Source: Chlamydiota bacterium
Lineage (GTDB): Bacteria; Chlamydiota; Chlamydiia; Chlamydiales; JAAKFR01
DNA: 59,867 nucleotides
Assembly (NCBI GenBank): GCA_021772455.1
Contig: JAJFLY010000031.1
Location: 1 to 59,867 of the forward strand
Direction: 5' to 3'
A model generated the notes under the pieces. It worked only from the letters and a program-made list of their open reading frames with translations, did no database searches and was not told the origin of the DNA. The position numbers and the translations under genes were made by a program. Positions 16,939-24,293 of this stretch are shown here, piece after piece. Every line of letters begins with the position of its first letter. Position 1 is the first letter of the stretch.

Positions 16939-18451
16939 CGGGTTTAGGTTATTTGTCGCAACCCTTGCGGTGAGTGTTGGCACCTTACTTATAAGCCTTG
17001 ATCAGTTTATTGCCAATGTGGCCCTGCCCACTATTTCCGGAGATTTAGGTGTCAGTCAGGACAATGGAACTTGGATCATCACCTCTTATATTGTTGCGAA
17101 TGCTATTATGGTCCCTTTGACAGGGTGGTTAACCAGCATCTTTGGTCGTGTCCGCCTCTTTTGCATCTCCGCAATCCTCTTTTCGATCATGTCCCTTATG
17201 TGCGGCCTTTCGGTCAACTTTTCGATGCTCCTCTTTTTTCGCATCCTTCAGGGACTTGTCTCAGGCTCTTTAATCCCCCTTTCACAAGCGCTCCTCTTGA
17301 TGCTGTTCCCGAATAAAAAAGGCTTTGCAATGGGGATGTGGGGACTTGTGGTGATGGTCGGCCCCGCCCTTGGACCGGTTGTAGGAGGGTGGATCACAGG
17401 GAATTATAGCTGGTCGTGGATATTTTACATCAACGTCCCTCTGGGGATTCTTGCCGGTGTTGTCGCCTACGTTATGCTCCACCCCTACGAAAGCAAGCTG
17501 AAAAAATTGCCGATCGACGTCGTGGGGATCCTCCTTCTTGCGATAACCGTAGGGTGTTATCAAGTGATGCTCGATCGAGGAACCGACGACGACTGGTTCC
17601 GCTCTAACTTTATCGTTGCTCTTGCCATTATCGCACTCACTGGCTTCTGTTTTTTTCTCGTGTGGGAGCACTTTCATCACGATCCAGTTGTCGATCTCTC
17701 CTTCTTTCGCAGCCGCAATTTCACAATTGGGTCGCTGATCATCGGGTTGTCGATGATGTTTATCTTTGGAAGCTTGGTTATCGGACCTAACTGGGTGCAG
17801 GCACAACTAGGGTATACCCCACTTTGGGCAGGGTATTCGATAGCTCCCTTTGGATTTTCGGCACTTTTCATTTTCCCCCTCGTAGGCCTCTATTTGCACC
17901 TTATGGATACGCGGATTTGGGTCATTTTGGGGATTGCGCTTATTGCGCCTCCCTTTTTCTATCTCGCCTACCTCAATATCCACACCCCATTTGCCAACCT
18001 CGCGTGGCCTCGGTTTTTTCAGGGGATTGGGTTTGCCCTCTTTTATGTGCCGCTCACCACAATTAGCTTAGCGGGGATTCCCGATGAAAAAATGCCCAGC
18101 GCAGCCGGCGTCTTTAGTTTCACACGGATGCTTTTCGTCAGCACAGGTGTTTCGATTTCTTCAACCTACTTTGTTTTGCGAGAGAACTTTTTTCAGAGTC
18201 GCTACGCTGAGATGGTGATCCCGTCAAATCCCCAATTTGCCCCCTATTTTCAGGCATTGAAAACGCAGATGGGGCTGACGGGCGATAGTGCCAACGCTTT
18301 TGTCTACAAAATGCTCCAAAACCAGGCCTATACCGAAACATTTCTTGAGCTTTGCTATCTTTCGGCGTGGGGTTTTGTGATTCTCTTTTTCATGATCTTT
18401 CTTTTCCGATCACCTAAAGAAGTTAGAGAGCGTAAACTCGTTCACTCTTGA
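16931..18451 (+). CDS. emrB: EmrB/QacA-type MFS drug transporter (DHA2, 14 TM)
   Basis: This inner-membrane proton antiporter has about 14 predicted helices over roughly 506 residues. Family motifs include DQFIANVALPTISGDLG in helix 1, GWLTSIFGRVRLF (motif A) and the motif-C-like GPALGPVVGGWI. With the upstream adaptor and outer-membrane duct it forms an EmrAB-TolC-type pump for hydrophobic toxic compounds. Start could be TTG 16925 or ATG 16931, both inside the emrA 3' end. The last 10 bp overlap the convergent gene at 18442. Confidence 0.93.
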   Translation: MISGFRLFVATLAVSVGTLLISLDQFIANVALPTISGDLGVSQDNGTWIITSYIVANAIMVPLTGWLTSIFGRVRLFCISAILFSIMSLMCGLSVNFSMLLFFRILQGLVSGSLIPLSQALLLMLFPNKKGFAMGMWGLVVMVGPALGPVVGGWITGNYSWSWIFYINVPLGILAGVVAYVMLHPYESKLKKLPIDVVGILLLAITVGCYQVMLDRGTDDDWFRSNFIVALAIIALTGFCFFLVWEHFHHDPVVDLSFFRSRNFTIGSLIIGLSMMFIFGSLVIGPNWVQAQLGYTPLWAGYSIAPFGFSALFIFPLVGLYLHLMDTRIWVILGIALIAPPFFYLAYLNIHTPFANLAWPRFFQGIGFALFYVPLTTISLAGIPDEKMPSAAGVFSFTRMLFVSTGVSISSTYFVLRENFFQSRYAEMVIPSNPQFAPYFQALKTQMGLTGDSANAFVYKMLQNQAYTETFLELCYLSAWGFVILFFMIFLFRSPKEVRERKLVHS

Positions 18452-19383
18452 GTTTTCCAATAAATATGAACAGTTTTATCGCCATCGAAGAGATTGTTGG
18501 ATCTTGATCTGCAAATACATGTTTTCTCATTGATCTCATATGGGTTCCAGTGCATGTGGAAGGGAACCTCTCTACCATCTACCTTGAGATTTGACCAACC
18601 TTGGGGATTTAAATGTAGGTTCTCCACGTGGACAAAGATGCTAGATAGTGTTTGATCGTGCCTTGCTGCACCAAAACCCAGCTTTGCCGATCCATCATCT
18701 GCAAAAAGAGTGAAATCAGATGCGAGCTTATAGTTGGGCAGAATATACCTCTGGTAGATCTTTTGTGAAATGCCCTGCAACCCAGCGTCAATCATAGGGG
18801 TATCTTCCCTTAAAAGATGTTTCTGTTTTTCAGGAGGGAATTTTGCAACGACTTTTTCAAGGACGGATTTAGTAACTCGAGCTTCAATGTTGTGTGGCGA
18901 AATATTTAAGAAGAAATAACCATTTTGTTCGATATGGCTAAAAAGAGCATCAGGAGAGTTAAGAATAAGTGTTCCGGCGTCGACGTACAGAAAGTAGGGG
19001 AATTTTTCCGAGGCTTGTTTCAAGATCACAGGCTTCCATAAATACCATCCTGGAACGATCTTTCCATCATTGTTTGCCCTATATTCTGTAAAGATATTGG
19101 GGTGAACTTTCTCCACGTCATAAACGTGAGTTTTTTCAATCTTTTCCAAAGTGGCTCTTTGCTCTTCGGTCATTCCAATATCAAAAACAGCAATTTGATT
19201 TAAATGATCGTAGTCAACCTCGTGAATGCTTCCGATTAAAGAGAGGAGCAAAGGAAAGTACTTCGCATCAGCAACTGTACAGTAATAGTGTGAAGTTGCA
19301 GCCGTAAGACGCGCGGATAAAAATATCGCTAAAAAGAGACAATAGAAATATGATTTTCGCATATTGAGACCTAAATTTTTCAT
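18442..19383 (-). CDS. exported glycosyltransferase-like protein (GT8-like fold)
   Basis: A Sec signal peptide (about residues 8-30, cleaved after LTAA) precedes a GT-A-like domain: HYYCTVADAKYFPLLLSLIGS at the start and FPYFLYVDAGTLILN in the middle, where GT8-type enzymes carry their metal-binding D-x-D; here it reads D-A-G. C-terminal HMHW and HIYW motifs may supply a metal-binding His. Start may be ATG 19383 or 19362; the signal peptide begins near the latter. Export is odd for an enzyme class that uses cytosolic sugar nucleotides. It is the first member of an island of exported enzymes. Substrate unknown. Confidence 0.7.
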   Translation of the reverse strand: MKNLGLNMRKSYFYCLFLAIFLSARLTAATSHYYCTVADAKYFPLLLSLIGSIHEVDYDHLNQIAVFDIGMTEEQRATLEKIEKTHVYDVEKVHPNIFTEYRANNDGKIVPGWYLWKPVILKQASEKFPYFLYVDAGTLILNSPDALFSHIEQNGYFFLNISPHNIEARVTKSVLEKVVAKFPPEKQKHLLREDTPMIDAGLQGISQKIYQRYILPNYKLASDFTLFADDGSAKLGFGAARHDQTLSSIFVHVENLHLNPQGWSNLKVDGREVPFHMHWNPYEINEKTCICRSRSNNLFDGDKTVHIYWKTQE

Positions 19384-19424
19384 TCAGACCAAAATCTTAC
19401 ACGATCTCTTACAAGGATAACACC

Positions 19425-20153
19425 ATGAAAAAGTACCTGTTGCTAGCCACGTTGTCTTTTTTGCTTTCACCTTCCTTTGGGGAGGAGAATGAATTTTATT
19501 CGTGCTTTAAGAAGAATGCAGAAGGGTATTACAGTCAATGCCAACAAGATAAGTTTCTGTATGAGAATTTTTTTCAGAATAAAAAAAATGGAGTTTTTGT
19601 AGAAATTGGAGCTCATAATGGGATTGCCCACAGCAACACGAAATTTTTTGAAGATATCGGTTGGGCAGGCCTCTGTATTGAACCCAATCCAGAAGTTTTC
19701 GAAGAGCTAAAAAAGAATCGTACTTCTATTTGTGTTCAGGGATGTGTTTCAGACAAGCCAGGGACAGCAAGTTTCTTGAAAGTAAGTGGCGCTCCTGAGC
19801 AACTGAGCGGGCTTATGGATAAATATGAACCCGATCATCTAAAACGAGTCTTTAGGGAAGTCACAGAACCGGGAAGTAAAGGGTCGGTAGAAGTGATCAA
19901 TGTTGAGTGTTTCTTATTAAATGACCTTCTAGAAAAAAACAAAATGTATCGTGTTGATTTTTTGAGCATTGATACTGAAGGTGGTGAGTTTGAGATTGTT
20001 AAATCGATCGATTTTGATCGATTTGACATCGAATTTATCGATGTCGAAAACAACTTCAATACCCAAGAAATTCGATCTTTTCTTGCTTCAAAAGGTTATG
20101 AGCTCGTCACAAATACAGGGTGGGATGATATTTTCAGGAAGAAATCATCATAA
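19425..20153 (+). CDS. exported FkbM-family methyltransferase
   Basis: A clear signal peptide (residues 1-18, cleaved at SFG/EE) is followed by an FkbM-type SAM-dependent methyltransferase domain: GVFVEIGAHNGI (SAM loop), LCIEPNPEVFEEL, and the family's FLSIDTEGGEFEIVKSIDF block. FkbM enzymes usually O-methylate sugars or polyketides inside the cell. The signal peptide implies action outside the cytoplasm, where SAM would have to come from the host or another compartment. The gene is transcribed divergently from the GT8-like gene, 41 bp away, so they may share control. Confidence 0.82.
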   Translation: MKKYLLLATLSFLLSPSFGEENEFYSCFKKNAEGYYSQCQQDKFLYENFFQNKKNGVFVEIGAHNGIAHSNTKFFEDIGWAGLCIEPNPEVFEELKKNRTSICVQGCVSDKPGTASFLKVSGAPEQLSGLMDKYEPDHLKRVFREVTEPGSKGSVEVINVECFLLNDLLEKNKMYRVDFLSIDTEGGEFEIVKSIDFDRFDIEFIDVENNFNTQEIRSFLASKGYELVTNTGWDDIFRKKSS

Positions 20154-20201
20154 GAGGGTTGAAAAATAACAAAATCCACCAAAAGCTCTTATTTGCATCT
20201 A

Positions 20202-20387
20202 TTAGAAAAGCTTTTTTGCTAGCTCCAGATAATTTTGCATTTTTTTCGTTAGGCAGATAGGACTACGCTGATCCACACAATACTTTGGAAGGCAATTCCT
20301 ATGAAGTTCTGTATGTTGAGAAAAATCGAATACACACAAAGGAACTTTAAGATTTTCGGCATTAATTATAGTGTGGAAGCTAGGCAT
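20202..20387 (-). CDS. small Cys/His-containing protein (61 aa)
   Basis: ATG 20387 is joined to the upstream stop as TAATG and has a strong ribosome site (GAGGAG), so translation is coupled. The 61-residue product has a possible metal site: H and C residues spaced as SQHTELHRNCLPKYC, then a further C in SPICL, followed by an alpha-helical tail (MQNYLELAKKLF). I know no family. With the larger gene upstream it forms a tight two-gene unit, which could be a protein and its partner. Confidence 0.6.
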   Translation of the reverse strand: MPSFHTIINAENLKVPLCVFDFSQHTELHRNCLPKYCVDQRSPICLTKKMQNYLELAKKLF

Positions 20388-21046
20388 TACTCCTCCTCGT
20401 CTTGCAAAAAATTGTCTCGAGCAGCCCAACGTTCCCTCGTGTACTCTTCTTTATAAAACCACCACCAGTGCGATTCGGGAGCATTCTTAGGGATCTCTTC
20501 GTCGGACAAGAACATCGAATTTACCTTATATCCATTCATGTAATCTCGAATGTATTCCATTTGCTGGGCGCTAAAAAATCCGGAAGTTTCACTAAACATA
20601 TCCTTGAAAGCTTCGAGGTTGGTACACAACTCGCAAGCCTCCGCCCACACTAAGTCGGAGTCCTCACTCATCCTGTCGAGCTGATCTAGACAAGGTAAGA
20701 TGTACCACTTGTCTAAGGGCTCCATGAGGCCTTTGAGGGTCTCTTCATGTTCTTTGGCACATTCTTTGGCTTCATCAAGATGGTGTTGGAAGTAATCCAT
20801 ATAGAGATGACCAACGCAAATCATAAAAAAGGTGAGAGCAACATCCTGTTGACTTTCAGATAGCTCTTCCCAATTTTTTATTTTTTTTAAGATTAAACAT
20901 AGCTGCTCTCGAGGAGAGTGGCCAGGAAGGTTAGTGGGATCAGGTAGTTCAGTCATAGAGAAGGTGTTTTCTTGGGTTTCTAACATAAGGTTAGCATTTT
21001 CCATTTTGCGCACATGATTTTTGAGGTATAATTTGTGGAAAATCAC
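20387..21046 (-). CDS. acidic protein of unknown function (219 aa)
   Basis: This unrecognised protein is acidic, largely alpha-helical, and has no signal peptide. It contains LTFFMICVGHLYMDYFQHHLDEAKECAKEH and an aromatic C-terminal patch (SHWWWFYKEEY). Two starts are possible: GTG 21046, with AGAGGA nine bases upstream, or ATG 21004 (MENANLM), which lacks a ribosome site; the first is favoured. It is coupled by TAATG to the small gene downstream and lies among exported glycosyltransferase-like genes. Confidence 0.65.
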   Translation of the reverse strand: MIFHKLYLKNHVRKMENANLMLETQENTFSMTELPDPTNLPGHSPREQLCLILKKIKNWEELSESQQDVALTFFMICVGHLYMDYFQHHLDEAKECAKEHEETLKGLMEPLDKWYILPCLDQLDRMSEDSDLVWAEACELCTNLEAFKDMFSETSGFFSAQQMEYIRDYMNGYKVNSMFLSDEEIPKNAPESHWWWFYKEEYTRERWAARDNFLQDEEE

Positions 21047-21179
21047 TTATAATTTTCCTCTGTCACCTGAAAGACATTCTCATATAAAAAGTCGCAGCAT
21101 CTTGCACACGAAGAAGGACTTTCCAAGAGAGCTCATTGCAACAGAGGCTAACAATAACAATGGATAGCGATAATGTAAA

Positions 21180-21533
21180 TTAAGACTCTTTTGAATAAGT
21201 CCTTTGAATTTCAGCCTTTTCATCTGGAGATACAAACCAGTGCACGAAGCCACAATCTTGACAAACAAAGCATGAAGCACTTCTATTCCAAAATCCAAAT
21301 CGAAAAAACATAACCCATGTAGTGTTGAGTAGGCCTTCTCTTTTACTAAATTTATCATGGCCACAGTGTGAGCATTGCAGCTTTTTGTTCTTAATAGTTA
21401 CGGCTGCTTCCACCGGTTCACACCATGTTTTACCCAGTTGGCTACGCTTTTTCAGAAACGTTATGACAGGGAAGAATGCAATGAATGCGATATAAAAAAT
21501 AATCCCTAGGATTGCAAAAAGAATCTTGGCCAT
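21180..21533 (-). CDS. membrane-anchored zinc-ribbon protein (117 aa)
   Basis: An N-terminal membrane helix (residues 3-26) is followed by a basic stretch and a probable zinc ribbon: C-x2-C (LQCSHCGHDKF) and, about 35 residues later, C-x2-C (FVCQDCGFVHWF), four Cys in all as in rubredoxin-like knuckles. AGGAAAAGT precedes the ATG. Zinc ribbons bind nucleic acids or proteins, so this could tether a partner to the membrane. No orthologue comes to mind. Confidence 0.65.
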   Translation of the reverse strand: MAKILFAILGIIFYIAFIAFFPVITFLKKRSQLGKTWCEPVEAAVTIKNKKLQCSHCGHDKFSKREGLLNTTWVMFFRFGFWNRSASCFVCQDCGFVHWFVSPDEKAEIQRTYSKES

Positions 21534-21646
21534 ACTTTTCCTTATTGATGATGTTTCAAGCCACTACAACTCGTATTTGAACAAGAGATTATCCCAGGTC
21601 TTACTGAAAATGTCAATTTGACTCGTATGACCGGATCATTCTAATT

Positions 21647-21666
21647 GGGCAAAAAGCAGCCAAAAG
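21647..21666 (-). repeat. dispersed repeat, partial copy C
   Basis: GGGCAAAAAGCAGCCAAAAG here is nearly identical, in inverted orientation, to the end of repeat copy A near 411-430 and to the arm at 52638. An eight-G run follows at 21668-21675. It lies just after the stop of the glycosyltransferase gene on the minus strand (21687), so it could act in transcript ending. Confidence 0.6.
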
Positions 21667-21686
21667 AGGGGGGGGCAATAATCTTA

Positions 21687-22964
21687 TCATTTCGCAGTGA
21701 TGAAATTGTAGAAGTAGTACGGCGTTGAGATCTTTTCTTCTGTTTTTAAGAGAGAGGCCCTACAAACCTGCATCGCCCAATCTGTATCCTCGCCATAAGA
21801 GATGTTAGGAAAGAGAAACTGAGAGGCGACAGACCTTTTCATAACATTCAAATGGTTAGGAGGGCGGTAATACCCTTTTTCATCTTCAAAATATGTTGAA
21901 TATTCGACCGAGTGGAAAAAAGGTCTGGGATAGATCCCATCAAACGTAATAATGCCCTGTAGGCTAATGCAATCGGGTTTCTGAGTGATTTTTTCATGGA
22001 GCATTTTGATATACTCATCATGAATGTCATCATCGTCATCGATGAAATTCACATACATTCCACGGCTTTTTTGCATCAGTTCATTGCGTTTTTTGCCGAT
22101 GGAATTCTCTCTATTGTCTTTGAAGTAAAGAACCTCTACACGATTTTCTAGATGATGATCTTTAATTTGCTGAGTGAGCTTGCCATAGATATGAGAGAAG
22201 AGCTCCTCTCTTTCATCTAGTGTGCAAATCAAAATGCTCCAATCTTTGGGGAACAACTCTTTAAGAGTGGTTTCATCTAGGCCAAATGTATTCTGCTGCC
22301 TTTGAAAAAAGGTCACTTCATCGAGAGGGGATTCACAATGAGATCCTGTTTTTTGCATGAGCTCTTTGTGAACCATCACTTCTTTTCCTAGAATGCGAGA
22401 AACGTAGGTGAGCTCTAGATCGTAATTAGAGATGTTGTAGGCTGGGTAAAAGAGATAACCTTGTCGCTGGAGAAATTTGTGTCCAATCACAGGCGTTTGA
22501 TTGAGTGTCGGATTTGGCTGAGCATGGAAATGCAAGACACCATCGTTATCAGGGAAGTGAGAGGTCATAGCTTTTGCAATTTCTTTGTCGTACCCAAGAG
22601 CTAATGGAAGATAGTCCGAGTCTGCAACAAGAAGAAAGTCAAAACTGTCGGGATAATACTTTAATCCTTCGTTAAAGGCTTTTGCTTTAGATGTGCACTC
22701 TTGGAAGACAACGGTTGTAAAGGGGTATTTGTCCAATTTTTCTCGGGTCTCTGCACTATTTATTTCTTCATTGTTGTTGTCGCAGATAAGAAGAAAGTGG
22801 ACGGAAATTTCTTTAGATAGGTTTTTGTGGTAGGTGTCGAGCTGAGGAAATAGCTGTTCAGATTTATTGCACCCAAAAATTTCGACGAGGAGTTTAGGAG
22901 GACTTCCAGAGGCAAGTCCTTGGAGGCAAATTAGAAGGAGAAATGTGAGTTTTTTTATTGCCAC
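21687..22964 (-). CDS. exported two-domain glycosyltransferase (GT-A plus GT2)
   Basis: A signal peptide (residues 1-20, cleaved near LASG/SPP) precedes two GT-A-like units. The first (about residues 24-220) contains FLLVADSDYLPL with a D-x-D motif. The second (about 245-425) is a typical family-2 domain: WSILICTLDEREELF, then SIGKKRNELMQKSRGMYVNFIDDDDDIHDEY with the metal-binding aspartates. The two-domain plan suggests stepwise transfer of two sugars. Export is unusual for this class. The stop region overlaps nothing downstream; upstream it overlaps the next glycosyltransferase gene by 10 bp, indicating an operon. Confidence 0.8.
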   Translation of the reverse strand: MAIKKLTFLLLICLQGLASGSPPKLLVEIFGCNKSEQLFPQLDTYHKNLSKEISVHFLLICDNNNEEINSAETREKLDKYPFTTVVFQECTSKAKAFNEGLKYYPDSFDFLLVADSDYLPLALGYDKEIAKAMTSHFPDNDGVLHFHAQPNPTLNQTPVIGHKFLQRQGYLFYPAYNISNYDLELTYVSRILGKEVMVHKELMQKTGSHCESPLDEVTFFQRQQNTFGLDETTLKELFPKDWSILICTLDEREELFSHIYGKLTQQIKDHHLENRVEVLYFKDNRENSIGKKRNELMQKSRGMYVNFIDDDDDIHDEYIKMLHEKITQKPDCISLQGIITFDGIYPRPFFHSVEYSTYFEDEKGYYRPPNHLNVMKRSVASQFLFPNISYGEDTDWAMQVCRASLLKTEEKISTPYYFYNFITAK

Positions 22965-23740
22965 ATGTGACCATATTGTTGTCGTATTTTCAGGTCTTCG
23001 GCGGCTCTGACAGTTGCTTTGGATTCATCTTGATTTGTAGAGATCCCATTGGGATTGAAATAGTATAGGATACACGCTTCAGAGAGCTTTTTGAACTTTG
23101 CTCCTTTGCTGACGATCCGATTCCAAAACTCATAATCTCCCGATGAGGAATAGGATTCATCAAAGTAGCCAAAGCGCTTGTGAAGAGATTTTCGCCATAC
23201 AGGGCGTGGACCTGGCAGGCATCGATACATATTTTTTGGGGAAAATTCAGGAGCTTCTGTGACCCATCGATAATGATTATTGTCGAAGGTCTCGTTAGGG
23301 AGTTCTGTAATCATGTAGTCAGAGTAAATTAAATCTATAGAGTCATCTTCCTCAAGAAGAGCGACATGTTTTTCAAGGGCATCAAATTTACTGCGATCAT
23401 CGAGATTCGCAGAGGTAAGATAAGCCGAGGATGAGATTTTTATGGCGTGATTCCAAACGGCGTAGATACCAGGGTCTTTTTCGAGTTTTACATATCTAAT
23501 ATTGGGATAGCGGGCGCAGTATTTATTGATTACCTCTTCTTCATTGCCAGGGGAGGCGGCGTTTATAAGGATGAGTTCACACTCATCAAAAAGCGTCTGT
23601 TGGACAATGTCTGCTAAAAAGCCTTCGATAAATTCATCCCCGTCAAAAATTGAGGTAATGATCGAGACTTTGGGTTCAGACGCCAGACAAGGCGAAAAGA
23701 GGCAAAGAAAAATAAAGAAGGCGAGGGGACGTAGAGTCAT
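22955..23740 (-). CDS. exported family-2 glycosyltransferase
   Basis: Starting at ATG 23740 the protein opens with a signal peptide (about residues 1-20, cleaved at CLA/SE), followed directly by a GT2 domain: KVSIITSIFDGDEFIEGFL, then DPGIYAVWNHAIK, LTSANLDDRSK (D-x-D region), IYSDYM and a C-terminal GDYEFWNRI acceptor-side motif. It resembles enzymes that extend surface sugars, but those lack signal peptides. A longer frame extends upstream to 23977 without a signal peptide and I reject it. The 3' end overlaps the two-domain enzyme by 10 bp. Confidence 0.82.
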   Translation of the reverse strand: MTLRPLAFFIFLCLFSPCLASEPKVSIITSIFDGDEFIEGFLADIVQQTLFDECELILINAASPGNEEEVINKYCARYPNIRYVKLEKDPGIYAVWNHAIKISSSAYLTSANLDDRSKFDALEKHVALLEEDDSIDLIYSDYMITELPNETFDNNHYRWVTEAPEFSPKNMYRCLPGPRPVWRKSLHKRFGYFDESYSSSGDYEFWNRIVSKGAKFKKLSEACILYYFNPNGISTNQDESKATVRAAEDLKIRQQYGHMWQ

Positions 23741-23772
23741 AAGATGACAAAGTGTTAAAAACGGATCTAGTA

Positions 23773-23869
23773 TATAATAGGCACCCTGTTGCAAACAAGA
23801 ATTTTTCTTAAGAACACACTCCTTTACAACATTAACCCCATTTATCAATAATGGCTCCTCACCGAGGAG
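23773..23869 (+). promoter_or_regulatory. rodZ promoter -10 box and ribosome-site hairpin
   Basis: A perfect TATAAT at 23773-23778 lies about 100 bp before the rodZ-like start, with no good -35. Further down, CTCCTC (23855-23860) pairs perfectly with GAGGAG (23864-23869) around a 3-base loop; the second arm is the ribosome site 7 bases before ATG 23877. The hairpin would hide the site in the mRNA, so initiation may depend on melting or ribosome arrival. Confidence 0.5.
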
Positions 23870-23876
23870 TAAATAT

Positions 23877-24293
23877 ATGCAAAGCGATCTGGTACATCTG
23901 GGAGAAGTCTTTAAAGGTAAGCGAGAGGAGAGGAGACTCTCTTTGAAAGAGATAGAAAATGCAACCTCTATTCGCATGAATTATCTACAGGCAATCGAAG
24001 AGGGGGACTTGGGAAAATTGATCTCTCCTATCTATGCTCATGGATTTATCAGCAAATATGCAACATTTCTGGAGATGGATGCTGATCAACTGATTAGCGA
24101 ACACCCTTTCGTCAAGAAAATTTTAACCGAAAAAAATCCAAGTTCAGACTTCTCTCTTGGAATTAGTTCCCTTGAAGTGCGCGGTTCTCCGGGTCGAGAG
24201 GTGAAATGGCTTCCCAATCTGATGTGGGTTGGTCTATCTGTGATGGGTATCTTATCTTTTTGGTTTATCGGGCGCTATTTAGGTTTCTTTTGA
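23877..24293 (+). CDS. rodZ: RodZ-like cytoskeletal HTH membrane protein
   Basis: RodZ links MreB to the membrane in cell shape and, in chlamydiae, polar division. The N-terminal helix-turn-helix domain (HTH_25; residues 5-75, with LKEIENATSIRMNYLQAIEEGD and SPIYAHGFISKYA) is clear, followed by a linker and one membrane helix at about 115-136. The chain ends right after the helix, so the periplasmic domain of E. coli RodZ is missing, as in chlamydial homologues (from memory, CT009). The stop overlaps the start of the next gene (TTGA). Confidence 0.85.
   Translation: MQSDLVHLGEVFKGKREERRLSLKEIENATSIRMNYLQAIEEGDLGKLISPIYAHGFISKYATFLEMDADQLISEHPFVKKILTEKNPSSDFSLGISSLEVRGSPGREVKWLPNLMWVGLSVMGILSFWFIGRYLGFF

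Noticed and set aside
17282-17806. 174-codon frame on the minus strand opposite emrB.
   Set aside because: Antisense shadow of the transporter; composition is highly biased and there is no start signal.
21080-21364. 94-codon frame overlapping the zinc-ribbon gene on the same strand.
   Set aside because: The overlapping 117-residue frame has a better ribosome site, a membrane helix and two paired C-x2-C motifs, so this frame is the shadow.
23741-23977. N-terminal extension of the GT2 gene upstream of 23740.
   Set aside because: The extension covers the rodZ promoter region and start codon and would bury the signal peptide 79 residues inside the chain.
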